A DNA stretch of 7,974 nt from Chloroflexota bacterium (GCA_018830745.1 JAHJRU010000061.1:1-7974); one strand, 5' to 3'. Shown: positions 1 through 7,336, numbered from the stretch's first letter. The notes: a model not told the origin generated them from the letters alone. A program made the numbers and translations.

Positions 1-752
1 AGATTTACGACTTTATCTGGGGCGAATTCTGCGACTGGTATATCGAAATAGCCAAGATTCGTCTCCGCGCCGAGGAAAAAGACATGATTTCACCCATCCC
101 GGTTCTGGTTCATGTTCTGGAGACGTCTCTGCGTCTATTGCACCCTTATATGCCCTTCGTCACTGAGGAACTGTGGCAAACCTTAAAGAGTCATATGCCA
201 ACGGGCTTTTTAGCCACTGAGTCTATTATGCTGGCTCCCTACCCCACAGCCGATGAGACAGCTATCGACCCTCAGGCGGAAAAGGTTATGGAAGCGGTAA
301 TAGAAATAATCCATGCTATCCGCAACGCCAGGGCTCAACATAAAGTAGCCAGCAACCGGTTGATTGAGGCAGAAGTCTATGCCGGCGAGCTCGCTCCGGC
401 TCTTAGCCCTCACACCGAAATTATCCAGACTCTTTCCCGGGCAAAACCGGTTACTGTCCTGGAGAGGCGGGCAGAAGGCTCATCGGACAAAGATACCCTG
501 GCTTTGGTTCTCAATAATTCGGAGGTAGTCATACCGATGGCCAGCATGGTTGATATGGAAGCCGAAAGGGAGCAGCTGCAAAAAGAGATAGACCAGACGC
601 AGGCTGAAGTGACCAGACTGGAAGCCATGCTTAACAACGAGCAATTCCTGGGCAAAGCCCCAACCGCCGTGGTGGATAAGGAGAGAGATAAACTGGTGGA
701 GAGAAAGGATAAGCTGGAAAGACTTAAACAGCAGCGGGATAGATTTAAGTGA
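1..752 (+). CDS. valS: Valyl-tRNA synthetase, C-terminal part (5' truncated by window edge)
   Basis: The open frame (codons from position 3) runs in from the left edge and ends at TGA 750-752, giving 249 residues of an enzyme usually near 880. ValS charges tRNA-Val with valine in the cytoplasm. The fragment begins with the IYDFIWGEFCDWYIE block of the tRNA-anticodon-binding helical domain. The class Ia signature HPYMPFVTEELW follows at fragment residues 47-58. The end is the ValS-specific coiled-coil arm: two heptad-rich helices (about 182-209 and 224-247) joined by a turn containing NNEQFLGKAP. This arm contacts tRNA in known ValS structures and separates ValS from IleS and LeuS. An internal ATG at 84 is not the start, because the conserved family sequence continues upstream of it. 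The catalytic domain lies outside the window. The gene is convergent with the next one, with 13 nt between stop codons. Confidence 0.97.
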   Translation, partial: IYDFIWGEFCDWYIEIAKIRLRAEEKDMISPIPVLVHVLETSLRLLHPYMPFVTEELWQTLKSHMPTGFLATESIMLAPYPTADETAIDPQAEKVMEAVIEIIHAIRNARAQHKVASNRLIEAEVYAGELAPALSPHTEIIQTLSRAKPVTVLERRAEGSSDKDTLALVLNNSEVVIPMASMVDMEAEREQLQKEIDQTQAEVTRLEAMLNNEQFLGKAPTAVVDKERDKLVERKDKLERLKQQRDRFK

Positions 753-765
753 CTGAAGTGACCAG

Positions 766-1488
766 CTATTTACATTTAGGCCTGTCCCGCCGCCGACCAC
801 GAACCAGTCCTACCCCCATTAATCGGTCCAAGCCCTTTTTGGTATCACTGGCCACCCTGGCTTTATCACAATTTTCCAAGCGATACTTAAACAGCCAGTA
901 GGTGAACTCATTCATCTCCGCCAGGCTGATAGACCTGAGTTGATGGTATCCCTTCTCGCGGCGGAAATGCTTAAGCAAAGTCATCTTAATTTCACCATAA
1001 ATCCGGCGGTACACCTCATCCAGAATGCTGTCTTCTTCATTGCATCCCCAAATACACCTTTCCTTCCTCACCTCTTCCTGCACTGCCAGAATTAAAGACT
1101 CCTCTACCGTAATACCATAGAAGTAATTAAGGTACTGGTGGTACTTGATGTGCCCAATAAGCTCCTTAAATCTCTCTTCTGTTATGTCAAGTGGCGGTTC
1201 GCCATAAAAGAGTAAGGCTGTTTTCTCATCATCGGGCAATAAACCATCAACCGCCGAGCACAAACGCTCCGCCAGCAGCAGCCAGTCGAAAGCCTCCCCA
1301 TCAATGAGGTAGCGGTAATCACGGCCATCGGAGGTCTCTCCCGCACTGGCCCACAAGCCAATTGCTTCAAGCAAGGCAATATACCAGTGTTTGCCGCCGG
1401 CGATGCCCTGCTTTAAATGTGCTATCGCCCCGGCATCTCTACTCGGAATGAGTTCAGAATAAGACGACCGGTTCTCCACGTCAGCCAC
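766..1488 (-). CDS. Conserved-looking protein of unknown function, 240 aa
   Basis: I cannot assign a function. The start is GTG at 1486-1488, preceded by AGGGG about 7 nt upstream, inside the 12-nt gap after the polX stop. The 240-residue product has no signal peptide and no obvious membrane segment. It looks mostly alpha-helical and rich in aromatics: KHWYIALLEAIGLW at 33-46, YLIDGEAFDWLLLAERL at 60-76, IKYHQYLNYFYGITVEE at 114-130 and FTYWLFKYRL at 195-204. Charged helices lie between these blocks. The C-terminus is strongly basic (RGRRRDRPKCK, 230-240), which could contact nucleic acid, though that is speculative. No Walker motif, zinc cluster or nuclease motif is visible. I believe similar proteins occur beside polX in related Chloroflexota, but I could not check. 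The tight spacing implies co-transcription with polX, so a role near DNA repair is possible. As the last gene of the unit it points tail to tail at valS. Confidence 0.85.
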   Translation of the reverse strand: MADVENRSSYSELIPSRDAGAIAHLKQGIAGGKHWYIALLEAIGLWASAGETSDGRDYRYLIDGEAFDWLLLAERLCSAVDGLLPDDEKTALLFYGEPPLDITEERFKELIGHIKYHQYLNYFYGITVEESLILAVQEEVRKERCIWGCNEEDSILDEVYRRIYGEIKMTLLKHFRREKGYHQLRSISLAEMNEFTYWLFKYRLENCDKARVASDTKKGLDRLMGVGLVRGRRRDRPKCK

Positions 1489-1500
1489 TTCACACCCCTG

Positions 1501-3219
1501 TTACCAGGCTTCAAGACTGCTCAGAAATTCGTCCAGCGGCCTGGTGTTCATTATGTCATGTGCCTCACACCAGCCTCGCCGGGATATCCCCACCCCAAAG
1601 CGCATAAACTCCAGATGCCTCTTGCTATGAGCATCGGTGTTGATTACCAGTTTGACGCCCAATTCCCGCGCCCGGTATATGTGGATATCTTTGAGATCGA
1701 GCCGGCTGGGCATGGCGCTGATTTCCAATGCCGTTTTATTCTTAGCCGCCGCTTGCAATATCACCTCCATATCTACCGACACCGGCTCCCTGCCAGGTAA
1801 CAAGCGGCAGGTGGGATGAGCCACCACATCCACCAGCGGGTTCTCTATGGCTCGAAGAATACGTCGCGTCATCTTCTCCTGTGGCTGGTTCATGGCCGAA
1901 TGTACTGACGCCACCACCACATCCAGTTTTATCAATAGCTCCGGCGGCAGGTCGAGAATGCCATCAGCCCGTATGTCCACCTCAATGCCGCTGAGAATAC
2001 GTATGCCGCTAATTCTCTGGTTGAGATTCTCTATCTCTGCTATCTGCTGCTCCAGCCTGTCCGCATCCAGCCCATGAGCAATCCCACGTCCACGAGAGTG
2101 GTCGGTAATGGCCAGGTACTGGTAACCCCGGTCTCTGGCAGCCAGCGCCATGTCTTCAATGCTATCTCGCCCATCACTCCAATTAGTATGGACATGGAGG
2201 TCACCCTTTATATCCGCAATCTCAAGCAACTCGGGTATAGTACCCTGCTCCGCCCTCTCTATCTCCTGTTGTCCTTCCCGCAACTCAGGCGGGATAAATT
2301 GAAGGTCCTGTCGGTGGTAAAAGGCGGCTTCATCATCAAATTTTTCCATCTCCTGAGTATCCAGGTTGGTAATGCCATACTCGCTCAGGCTCAGCCCCTT
2401 TCGGCGAGCTCTTTCCCGCAGGAGAATATTATGCTGTTGGCTTCCGGTGAAATACTGGAGTAACGACCCAAAAGCATCGTGTTCCACTATCCTGAGGTCA
2501 ACCTGAAGTCCACCGGCTACAATTACACTGGCCCTGGCAGTACCACTCGCCCGGACTTCTTTAACCTGCGGCAATAGAGTGAAGGAACGGATCACGTCTT
2601 TAGCATTATCAGCGGTTGCCATGAGGTCTATATCTCCCACCGTTTCCCGGAAACGCCGCAGGCTTCCGGCGGGACTCAGGTTTCTCACGCCGGGGAGATA
2701 TTTCAGTCGCAGCAGAATCTCGTCCACTATCGGCAGGGCTTCACCGATAGGAATGCGCCGGTCTTCCCGCCTCATGGCGTGAATCTGGTGCAGGATATTC
2801 TCGGCGGTCTTATCCCCTATGCGGTAAAGCCTGGCGACTTTACCACCCGTGATAGCTGCCTCCAGCTCGTCCGCCGAACTTACCCCCAGCTCTCCGGAAA
2901 GCAGCACCGCCGTTTTGGGTCCGACACCTGGTATATCAAGCAGGGTGCTCAGTCCCTCTGGAAACTCCGCTTTGAGCTTTTCGTAGTACTCAAGTCGGCC
3001 GGTAGCGACCAACTCGTCTATTTTTTTAGTAATCGCCTCGCCCACCCCCGGAATTTCCCCCAGCCTTTTCTCGGCTACCAGCTGCTCTATCTCTACCGGC
3101 AAGTGCTCAATGGAACGAGCTGCCTTCTGGTAGGCACGTATCTTAAAGGGATTTTCACCCTTAAGCTCCAGGAGGTCTGCCACATCCTGAAATACTTTGG
3201 CCACGTCACTACTCTTCAT
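1501..3219 (-). CDS. polX: DNA polymerase/3'-5' exonuclease PolX (Pol X + PHP domains)
   Basis: Full-length bacterial family X polymerase, 572 aa against a usual 570-580, acting in gap-filling DNA repair. Residues 1-150 form the N-terminal 8-kDa-like and helix-hairpin-helix region, with two IPGVG hairpins at 56-60 and 96-100. The polymerase core follows: AGSLRR at 184-189 binds nucleotide, GDID at 195-198 supplies two catalytic aspartates, and QVDLR at 239-243 supplies the third (D241). YFTGS at 256-260 matches the family's conserved block. The C-terminal PHP domain (about 336-570) keeps all expected metal ligands: H342 and H344 in DLHVH, D373 and H374 in ITDH, E413, H440, H468, and D529 and H531 in TDAH. 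In studied PolX proteins this domain gives 3'-5' exonuclease and AP-endonuclease activity. The ATG start is followed by the typical family N-terminus. The gene overlaps the preceding 74-aa gene by 11 nt, and AGGGAG lies just upstream of the start (core spacing about 4 nt), suggesting coupled translation. Confidence 0.97.
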   Translation of the reverse strand: MKSSDVAKVFQDVADLLELKGENPFKIRAYQKAARSIEHLPVEIEQLVAEKRLGEIPGVGEAITKKIDELVATGRLEYYEKLKAEFPEGLSTLLDIPGVGPKTAVLLSGELGVSSADELEAAITGGKVARLYRIGDKTAENILHQIHAMRREDRRIPIGEALPIVDEILLRLKYLPGVRNLSPAGSLRRFRETVGDIDLMATADNAKDVIRSFTLLPQVKEVRASGTARASVIVAGGLQVDLRIVEHDAFGSLLQYFTGSQQHNILLRERARRKGLSLSEYGITNLDTQEMEKFDDEAAFYHRQDLQFIPPELREGQQEIERAEQGTIPELLEIADIKGDLHVHTNWSDGRDSIEDMALAARDRGYQYLAITDHSRGRGIAHGLDADRLEQQIAEIENLNQRISGIRILSGIEVDIRADGILDLPPELLIKLDVVVASVHSAMNQPQEKMTRRILRAIENPLVDVVAHPTCRLLPGREPVSVDMEVILQAAAKNKTALEISAMPSRLDLKDIHIYRARELGVKLVINTDAHSKRHLEFMRFGVGISRRGWCEAHDIMNTRPLDEFLSSLEAW

Positions 3220-3433
3220 AGCTCCCTATCTGCTCTCTTATCCAGTCCCAGTCCGGATCGCCATCATTGAAGAAGGCCATGTAGTTTTCCCTCAGCCACT
3301 CATAATACTCGGTCTCGATGTAGTTAAAGAAAGCGTCAACCAGGTCACCCTTGGAAATATCGGATGGGATTCCCATTTCCGCATAACCTAACTCCGATTC
3401 CAGGAATTCTTCAATTGAGTCTCTATCCAGCAT
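3209..3433 (-). CDS. Small, highly acidic protein of unknown function, 74 aa
   Basis: I do not recognise this family. It is supported as a real gene by its ATG start at 3431-3433, a GGAGG ribosome-binding site at 3440-3444 six nt upstream, and its fit between the secA stop (15-nt gap) and the polX start (11-nt overlap). The product has 21 Asp/Glu and only 4 Lys/Arg, a net charge near -17. It also has 14 aromatic residues, including YYEWL (43-47) and DWDWI (61-65). There is no signal peptide, cysteine or membrane helix, so a small cytoplasmic helical protein is likely. Such acidity can reflect binding to a basic partner or mimicry of nucleic acid, but nothing here shows either. Its position between secA and polX does not settle which neighbour it might serve. 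Confidence 0.8.
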   Translation of the reverse strand: MLDRDSIEEFLESELGYAEMGIPSDISKGDLVDAFFNYIETEYYEWLRENYMAFFNDGDPDWDWIREQIGSYEE

Positions 3434-3439
3434 TTGGGG

Positions 3440-3444
3440 CCTCC
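3440..3444 (-). promoter_or_regulatory. Ribosome-binding site of the 74-aa acidic gene
   Basis: The minus strand reads GGAGG here, six nt before the ATG at 3433. It sits wholly within the 15-nt gap after the secA stop. This strong site is the main reason to treat the short downstream frame as a translated gene. Confidence 0.7.
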
Positions 3445-3448
3445 GTTC

Positions 3449-6073
3449 TCACTTTCCGCAGCAGTGTTTATACTTCTTGCCACTGCCACAGGGACAGGGC
3501 TCATTGCGACCTATCTTCTTGCCGCCGACCTTCAACGGCTGTTTCTTACTGCTACTGGCTGGCGCCGGGGCAGACGGTGCCGGAGCCTCCTGCCGCGTAA
3601 TACTCACGTGAAATATAGTCCGCGCCACATCGTGACGTATGGTAGATAATAGCAGCTGAAACTGCTTATAGCCCTCATTCTTATAGGCATCCACCGCCCT
3701 TACCTGGCGCAGGGTCTGCCAGCCAGCCTGCTCCCTCATCTGTTCCATCATCGTCAGGTGCTCCACCCACAGACTATCTATAATGCGGAGCATTACCAGC
3801 CTCTCCAGCACCCGCATATTCTCCGGGCTCATTTCCTTTTCCCGCTGTTCATACAGGGCTTCGGCTTCTTTAATAAAGCTTTCCTCAATGTCCTTCGGTT
3901 TCATCTGGGAAATAGCCTCAGCATTGAGCTCCGGTGATAAGGGGATAACCGCAGAGGCATCAGCAAGTAAACCCTCAATGTCCCAATCATAATCCCGCCC
4001 ATCACCAATATGAGCCGCCACCATGTCCTGCATTTCTTCCCGCACCATGGACAGGATGTTACCTTTAAGGTCGGCGCCGCTTAATATTTTGTTCCGCTCG
4101 CCGTAAATAAGCTCACGGTGTTTGTTAGCCACATCATCATATTCCACCAGGTGCTTACGAATATCAAAATGATAACCTTCAACCCGTTTCTGCACATCGG
4201 CGATAGATTTATTTATCAGGGTATTCTCAATCGGCGTATCTTCGCCCATTCCCGCCCACTCCATGATGCCCTTAATACGGTCTCCACCAAAGCGGCGTAT
4301 AATATCATCCTCCAGAGAGACGTAAAAGCGTGAGCTTCCGGGGTCGCCCTGGCGTCCGCTTCGACCACGCAGCTGGTTATCAATTCGCCGGGCTTCATGG
4401 CGCTCGGTGCCGATAACATGTAACCCGCCTGCTTCAACCACTGCACGGTTTTTCTGCTGCCACTCAGCTTCATTCTGATCTTCCGGGCTCCCACCCAATA
4501 TAATATCCACGCCACGGCCGGCCATATTGGTGGCTACCGTTACCGCCCCCGGCTGCCCTGCCTGCGCGATAATATTAGCCTCTTTCTCATGGTGCTTGGC
4601 ATTAAGAACGTGGTGAGGTACACCACGTCGCTTTAACAGCTCGCCCAGATGCTCGGATTTCTCGATGGAGACGGTGCCCACCAGCACCGGGCGCCCCTGC
4701 TGATGAAACTGTTCAATCTCACGCACCACCGCGCGGTATTTCGCCTCCTCGTTCTTGTAAATCTGGTCGGAAAAGTCCTGACGAACCATAGGTTTATTGG
4801 TAGGGACAACCACCACTTCAAGCTTATATATCTTGTAAAATTCCTCCGCCTCGGTCAGCGCCGTGCCGGTCATACCCGCCAGTTTGTCATACATACGGAA
4901 GTAATTCTGGACGGTAATGGTGGCAAAGGTGCGGCTCTCCCGCTGAACCCGCACGTGCTCCTTGGCTTCTATTGCCTGGTGAATTCCCTCAGAGTAACGG
5001 CGGCCCAGCATTAACCGGCCGGTAAACTCATCCACGATGATTATTTCCCCATCTTTGACCACGTAATCACGGTCCCGCCTGTACAAGGTGTAAGCCTTAA
5101 GAGCACTATCAAGAAAACGGGTCAGGGAGTAATTTGACGGGTCATAAAGGTTAGAGATCTTCAGTACCCCTTCGCGCTTGAGCATCTGCTCGATACTACT
5201 GATACCTTCATCGGTCAAGCTTACAGCGCGCTCTTTTTCGCTCACTGTATAATCCGTTTCCAGACGCAAACGAGGCACCAAACGGGCGAAAAGGTGATAC
5301 TTCTCCTCTGCCTCCACATCGGGGGCGCTGATAATAAGCGGGGTGCGCGCCTCATCAATCAGCAGGTTATCCACTTCATCAACGATGGCGTAGTTAAGCT
5401 CACCCTGGGCACACTGGGACAGGTCCGCCACCATGCTGTCCCGCAGATAGTCAAAGCCGAATTCACTGCTGGTGCCGTAGATAATGTCCGCCTGATAAGC
5501 CTCACGGCGCGAGATAGGACGAAAATGATGCCACCGCGAATCCCCGGAATCGTAGTCCGGGTCATAAAGCCTGGCAGGAGTATGGTCATCCGGAGTCTGC
5601 TGGGGATAAATGCTGGCTACGCTTACCCCCAAAGCGCTATATACGGGTGCCATCCAGTAGGGGTCACGCCGGGCAAGGTAATCATTAACGGTTGCCAGAT
5701 GACAACCCTTACCGCTAAGTGAGTTTAGATAGAGCGGCAGGGTAGCTACCAGGGTCTTACCTTCACCGGTTCTCATCTCCGCAATCTTGCCCTGGTGAAG
5801 GACGATTCCCCCTATAAGCTGAGCATCAAAGTGGCGCTGTCCTATGGTTCGCCTGGCCGCTTCCCGAACGGCGGCAAAGGCTTCCGGCAAAAGCTCGTCC
5901 AGTGATTCCCCAGCCTTCAATCGAGATTTAAATTCATCGGTCTTACCCCGCAGCTCGGCATCGCTGAGTCGCTCAAACTGCGGCTCCAGCTCATTGATTC
6001 TGGGCACTATCGGTGCCAGACGCTTCAGTTCTTTTTCGTTGGAATCAACCAGACTGCCCAGCCACTTGAGCAT
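3449..6073 (-). CDS. secA: Preprotein translocase subunit SecA (ATPase)
   Basis: Full-length SecA, 874 aa, the motor ATPase that pushes unfolded preproteins through SecYEG at the inner face of the membrane. The N-terminus LKWLGSLVDSNEKELKRL is typical and fixes the ATG start. Nucleotide-binding domain 1 has Walker A MRTGEGKT (100-107) and the DEAD-type Walker B DEVD (232-235), followed by LLIDEARTPLIIS. The preprotein cross-linking domain spans roughly 250-390. Domain 2 carries TVSIEKSE (467-474), NAKHHEKEA (491-499), TNMAGRGVDI (515-524) and the arginine-rich QLRGRSGRQGDPG (567-579). The helical scaffold and wing follow. An Ala/Pro/Ser linker (about 829-843) leads to the zinc-binding tail with C860, C862, C871 and C872 (CxCx8CC), which binds SecB or phospholipid in studied homologues. 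An insertion of about 25 residues lies between LGVSVASIYP and REAYQADI. The start codon is inside the preceding gene (29-nt overlap), with AGGGGG seven nt upstream. No secM-like arrest peptide is seen. Confidence 0.99.
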   Translation of the reverse strand: MLKWLGSLVDSNEKELKRLAPIVPRINELEPQFERLSDAELRGKTDEFKSRLKAGESLDELLPEAFAAVREAARRTIGQRHFDAQLIGGIVLHQGKIAEMRTGEGKTLVATLPLYLNSLSGKGCHLATVNDYLARRDPYWMAPVYSALGVSVASIYPQQTPDDHTPARLYDPDYDSGDSRWHHFRPISRREAYQADIIYGTSSEFGFDYLRDSMVADLSQCAQGELNYAIVDEVDNLLIDEARTPLIISAPDVEAEEKYHLFARLVPRLRLETDYTVSEKERAVSLTDEGISSIEQMLKREGVLKISNLYDPSNYSLTRFLDSALKAYTLYRRDRDYVVKDGEIIIVDEFTGRLMLGRRYSEGIHQAIEAKEHVRVQRESRTFATITVQNYFRMYDKLAGMTGTALTEAEEFYKIYKLEVVVVPTNKPMVRQDFSDQIYKNEEAKYRAVVREIEQFHQQGRPVLVGTVSIEKSEHLGELLKRRGVPHHVLNAKHHEKEANIIAQAGQPGAVTVATNMAGRGVDIILGGSPEDQNEAEWQQKNRAVVEAGGLHVIGTERHEARRIDNQLRGRSGRQGDPGSSRFYVSLEDDIIRRFGGDRIKGIMEWAGMGEDTPIENTLINKSIADVQKRVEGYHFDIRKHLVEYDDVANKHRELIYGERNKILSGADLKGNILSMVREEMQDMVAAHIGDGRDYDWDIEGLLADASAVIPLSPELNAEAISQMKPKDIEESFIKEAEALYEQREKEMSPENMRVLERLVMLRIIDSLWVEHLTMMEQMREQAGWQTLRQVRAVDAYKNEGYKQFQLLLSTIRHDVARTIFHVSITRQEAPAPSAPAPASSSKKQPLKVGGKKIGRNEPCPCGSGKKYKHCCGK

Positions 6074-6278
6074 CGTCTTCCCCCTGAACTAGAATCCTCG
6101 CCTTCTCAGCCATTGACTCTAAAACCATAATCCTGACTTCTCCCATGCCATCAACAGCAAAGGTATGCACCGAGGGAGCCGCACTGGACTTCATCAGGCA
6201 TGGTATCCCGTAACTCTCCAGCAAGCCCCTGATAACCTGGGCTTCCATTTCCCCGGCGGCACGATATACTTCCACCAT
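6045..6278 (-). CDS. DUF2007-like putative signal-transducing protein, 77 aa
   Basis: Small cytoplasmic protein resembling the DUF2007 family, whose members have a GlnB-like ferredoxin fold and no proven biochemical role. The N-terminal block MVEVYRAAGEMEAQVIRGLL followed by ESYGIPC is typical: a short strand, then a helix picking up residues that 'straddle' to an IPC strand. Near the end, GEVRIMVLESMAEKARILV matches the family's final strand and helix. I chose ATG at 6278, seven nt after the prs stop, because TAAGGA precedes it and the conserved domain starts there. A longer form from TTG at 6296, preceded by AGGAG six nt upstream, would add QNKEK and overlap prs by 11 nt; it cannot be excluded. 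The 3' end overlaps secA by 29 nt, and the secA ribosome-binding site lies within this gene. That arrangement suggests its translation is coupled to secA. Family assignment is from pattern memory only. Confidence 0.82.
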   Translation of the reverse strand: MVEVYRAAGEMEAQVIRGLLESYGIPCLMKSSAAPSVHTFAVDGMGEVRIMVLESMAEKARILVQGEDDAQVAGQSG

Positions 6279-6285
6279 TTTTTCC

Positions 6286-7227
6286 TTATTCTGCAAACAA
6301 AGCTCCTATGGACTGACCAGTATTTATGCGCCTTATCGCCTCTCCCAGCAGTGGAGCCAGGGGCAAAACGGTGATTTTATCCAGCTTCTTTTCACCCACA
6401 ACCGGAATAGTATCACATACCACCACTTCTTTTACCGGGCAGGAAGCTATCCTCGAGATAGCCTGATTCGATAGCACCGGATGGGTACAACAGGAGTATA
6501 CCTCCCTGGCGCCACGCTCCTTAAGAGCCGCAACTACCCCCAGTAAAGAACCAGCCGTATCTATCTCATCATCTACGGTAAGAGCTACCATCCCCTCCAC
6601 ATCACCGATAATATTAAGTGTCTCCGCCTCATCCGTATTACCCACTCGCCTCTTTTCCACAATAGCCAAAGGCGTATTGAGCTTCTCCGCCATATCCCGT
6701 GCCCGCTTGGAAATTCCGATATCCGTTGCCACCACCACCAGGTTATCGATATCCTTATCTTTAAAGTACCGACTAAGTATATTAAGGGCGGTTAGCTCAT
6801 CAACCTGTATATTGAAGAAACCTTGAATCTGCGGCGCATGTAAATCCACCGTCAATAACCGATTGGCACCGGATACGGTAATCAGGTCAGCTATCAGCCT
6901 GGCAGTTATGGGCACCCGGGGTTGGTCTTTCTTGTCAGTGCGCCCATAGCCATAGTAGGGAATTACCGCGGTGATGCGCGCCGCTGAGGCTCTCTTAAGA
7001 GCGTCTATCATAATCAGCAGTTCAACCAGATTTCTATTAACCGGAGTGCAAATAGGTTGAACCACAAAGGTATCCCGCTGGCGAACATTCTCCATAATAC
7101 GGACAAATATGTTCTCATTGCTGAACTCAAAGACCTCGCACTTGCCCAGAGGTATGTCCAGGTAATCACAAATCGCCTGAGTAAGTGCGGGGTGACCATT
7201 ACCGCTGAATACCTTCAGTTCGTCCAT
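6286..7227 (-). CDS. prs: Ribose-phosphate pyrophosphokinase (PRPP synthetase)
   Basis: Makes PRPP from ribose 5-phosphate and ATP in the cytoplasm, feeding purine, pyrimidine, NAD, histidine and tryptophan synthesis. The 313-aa product has the usual length and two phosphoribosyltransferase-type folds. Visible motifs are LLIMIDALKRASA (70-82), IPYYGYGRTDKKDQPR (89-104, ATP and flexible-loop contacts), TVDLHAPQIQGFF (126-138, metal ligand H130), the catalytic-loop lysine in EKRR (191-194) and the PRPP loop VDDEIDTAG (218-226). Several positions differ from the E. coli type: FSNEN at 35-39 instead of FSDGE, TDIGISKRAR at 168-177 instead of PDIGGVVRAR, and E221 in place of Met. The metal aspartate (D169) is kept, so the enzyme is probably active. 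I chose ATG 7225-7227 over TTG 7231-7233 because GGGAGG lies 9 nt from the ATG but only 3 nt from the TTG. It is the first gene of the unit and follows a good promoter. Confidence 0.96.
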   Translation of the reverse strand: MDELKVFSGNGHPALTQAICDYLDIPLGKCEVFEFSNENIFVRIMENVRQRDTFVVQPICTPVNRNLVELLIMIDALKRASAARITAVIPYYGYGRTDKKDQPRVPITARLIADLITVSGANRLLTVDLHAPQIQGFFNIQVDELTALNILSRYFKDKDIDNLVVVATDIGISKRARDMAEKLNTPLAIVEKRRVGNTDEAETLNIIGDVEGMVALTVDDEIDTAGSLLGVVAALKERGAREVYSCCTHPVLSNQAISRIASCPVKEVVVCDTIPVVGEKKLDKITVLPLAPLLGEAIRRINTGQSIGALFAE

Positions 7228-7236
7228 GAGCAAAAG

Positions 7237-7242
7237 CCTCCC
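7237..7242 (-). promoter_or_regulatory. Ribosome-binding site of prs (decides start)
   Basis: The minus strand reads GGGAGG. Its spacing is 9 nt to the ATG at 7227 and 3 nt to an upstream in-frame TTG at 7233. The first is workable and the second too short, so the ATG is preferred. Confidence 0.65.
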
Positions 7243-7260
7243 GATTACTAACTTATCCCT

Positions 7261-7269
7261 ATTATAACA
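7261..7269 (-). promoter_or_regulatory. Extended -10 promoter of the prs-secA-polX unit
   Basis: The minus strand reads TGTTATAAT, a perfect TATAAT (7261-7266) with the TGn extension. The expected -35 region (about 7284-7290) holds only a weak match (GTGAGC or TGAGCT), which is common for extended -10 promoters. Initiation would fall near 7254, giving a leader of about 27 nt before prs with the ribosome-binding site inside it. It lies between a probable terminator and prs, as expected for the start of a new transcription unit. Predicted only from sequence. Confidence 0.65.
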
Positions 7270-7288
7270 TCATCCCAGCATTAAGCTC

Positions 7289-7301
7289 ACCCCTTTTGGG
7301 T
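7289..7301 (-). repeat. Short inverted repeat upstream of the prs promoter
   Basis: The minus strand reads ACCC, five nt, then GGGT, a perfect four-base inverted repeat at and just upstream of the expected -35 position. It could be an operator half-site pair or chance. It is too short to name a regulator. Confidence 0.25.
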
Positions 7302-7307
7302 CAATAA

Positions 7308-7336
7308 AATAAAGAAAAACGGGCTTACCACCCGCC
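7308..7336 (-). terminator. Intrinsic terminator after the two-helix membrane gene
   Basis: The minus strand reads GGCGGG, TGGTAAG, CCCGTT and then a T-rich tract (TTTCTTTATTTTATT). The stem has four G-C pairs extended by two G-U pairs, with a seven-nt loop. It sits about 36 nt after the stop of the 77-aa gene and upstream of the prs promoter, so it probably separates two transcription units. The stem is short, hence moderate confidence. Confidence 0.55.

Noticed and set aside
480..800. Open frame of 106 codons on the - strand
   Set aside because: Antisense to the ValS coiled-coil region and overlaps the end of the 240-aa gene; the leucine and serine richness mirrors the charged heptads of ValS.
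1417..1800. Open frame of 127 codons on the + strand
   Set aside because: Antisense across the end of polX and the start of the 240-aa gene, both well supported on the other strand.
2779..3270. Open frame of 163 codons on the + strand
   Set aside because: Lies opposite the N-terminal region of polX and runs through the polX start junction; no ribosome-binding site or recognisable motif.
5294..5722. Open frame of 142 codons on the + strand
   Set aside because: Antisense to the most conserved part of secA; the product resembles no family, and its length is explained by the codon pattern of the real gene.
7231..7233. TTG as the start of prs
   Set aside because: It is only 3 nt from GGGAGG, while ATG 7227 has workable spacing and begins the conserved family N-terminus.
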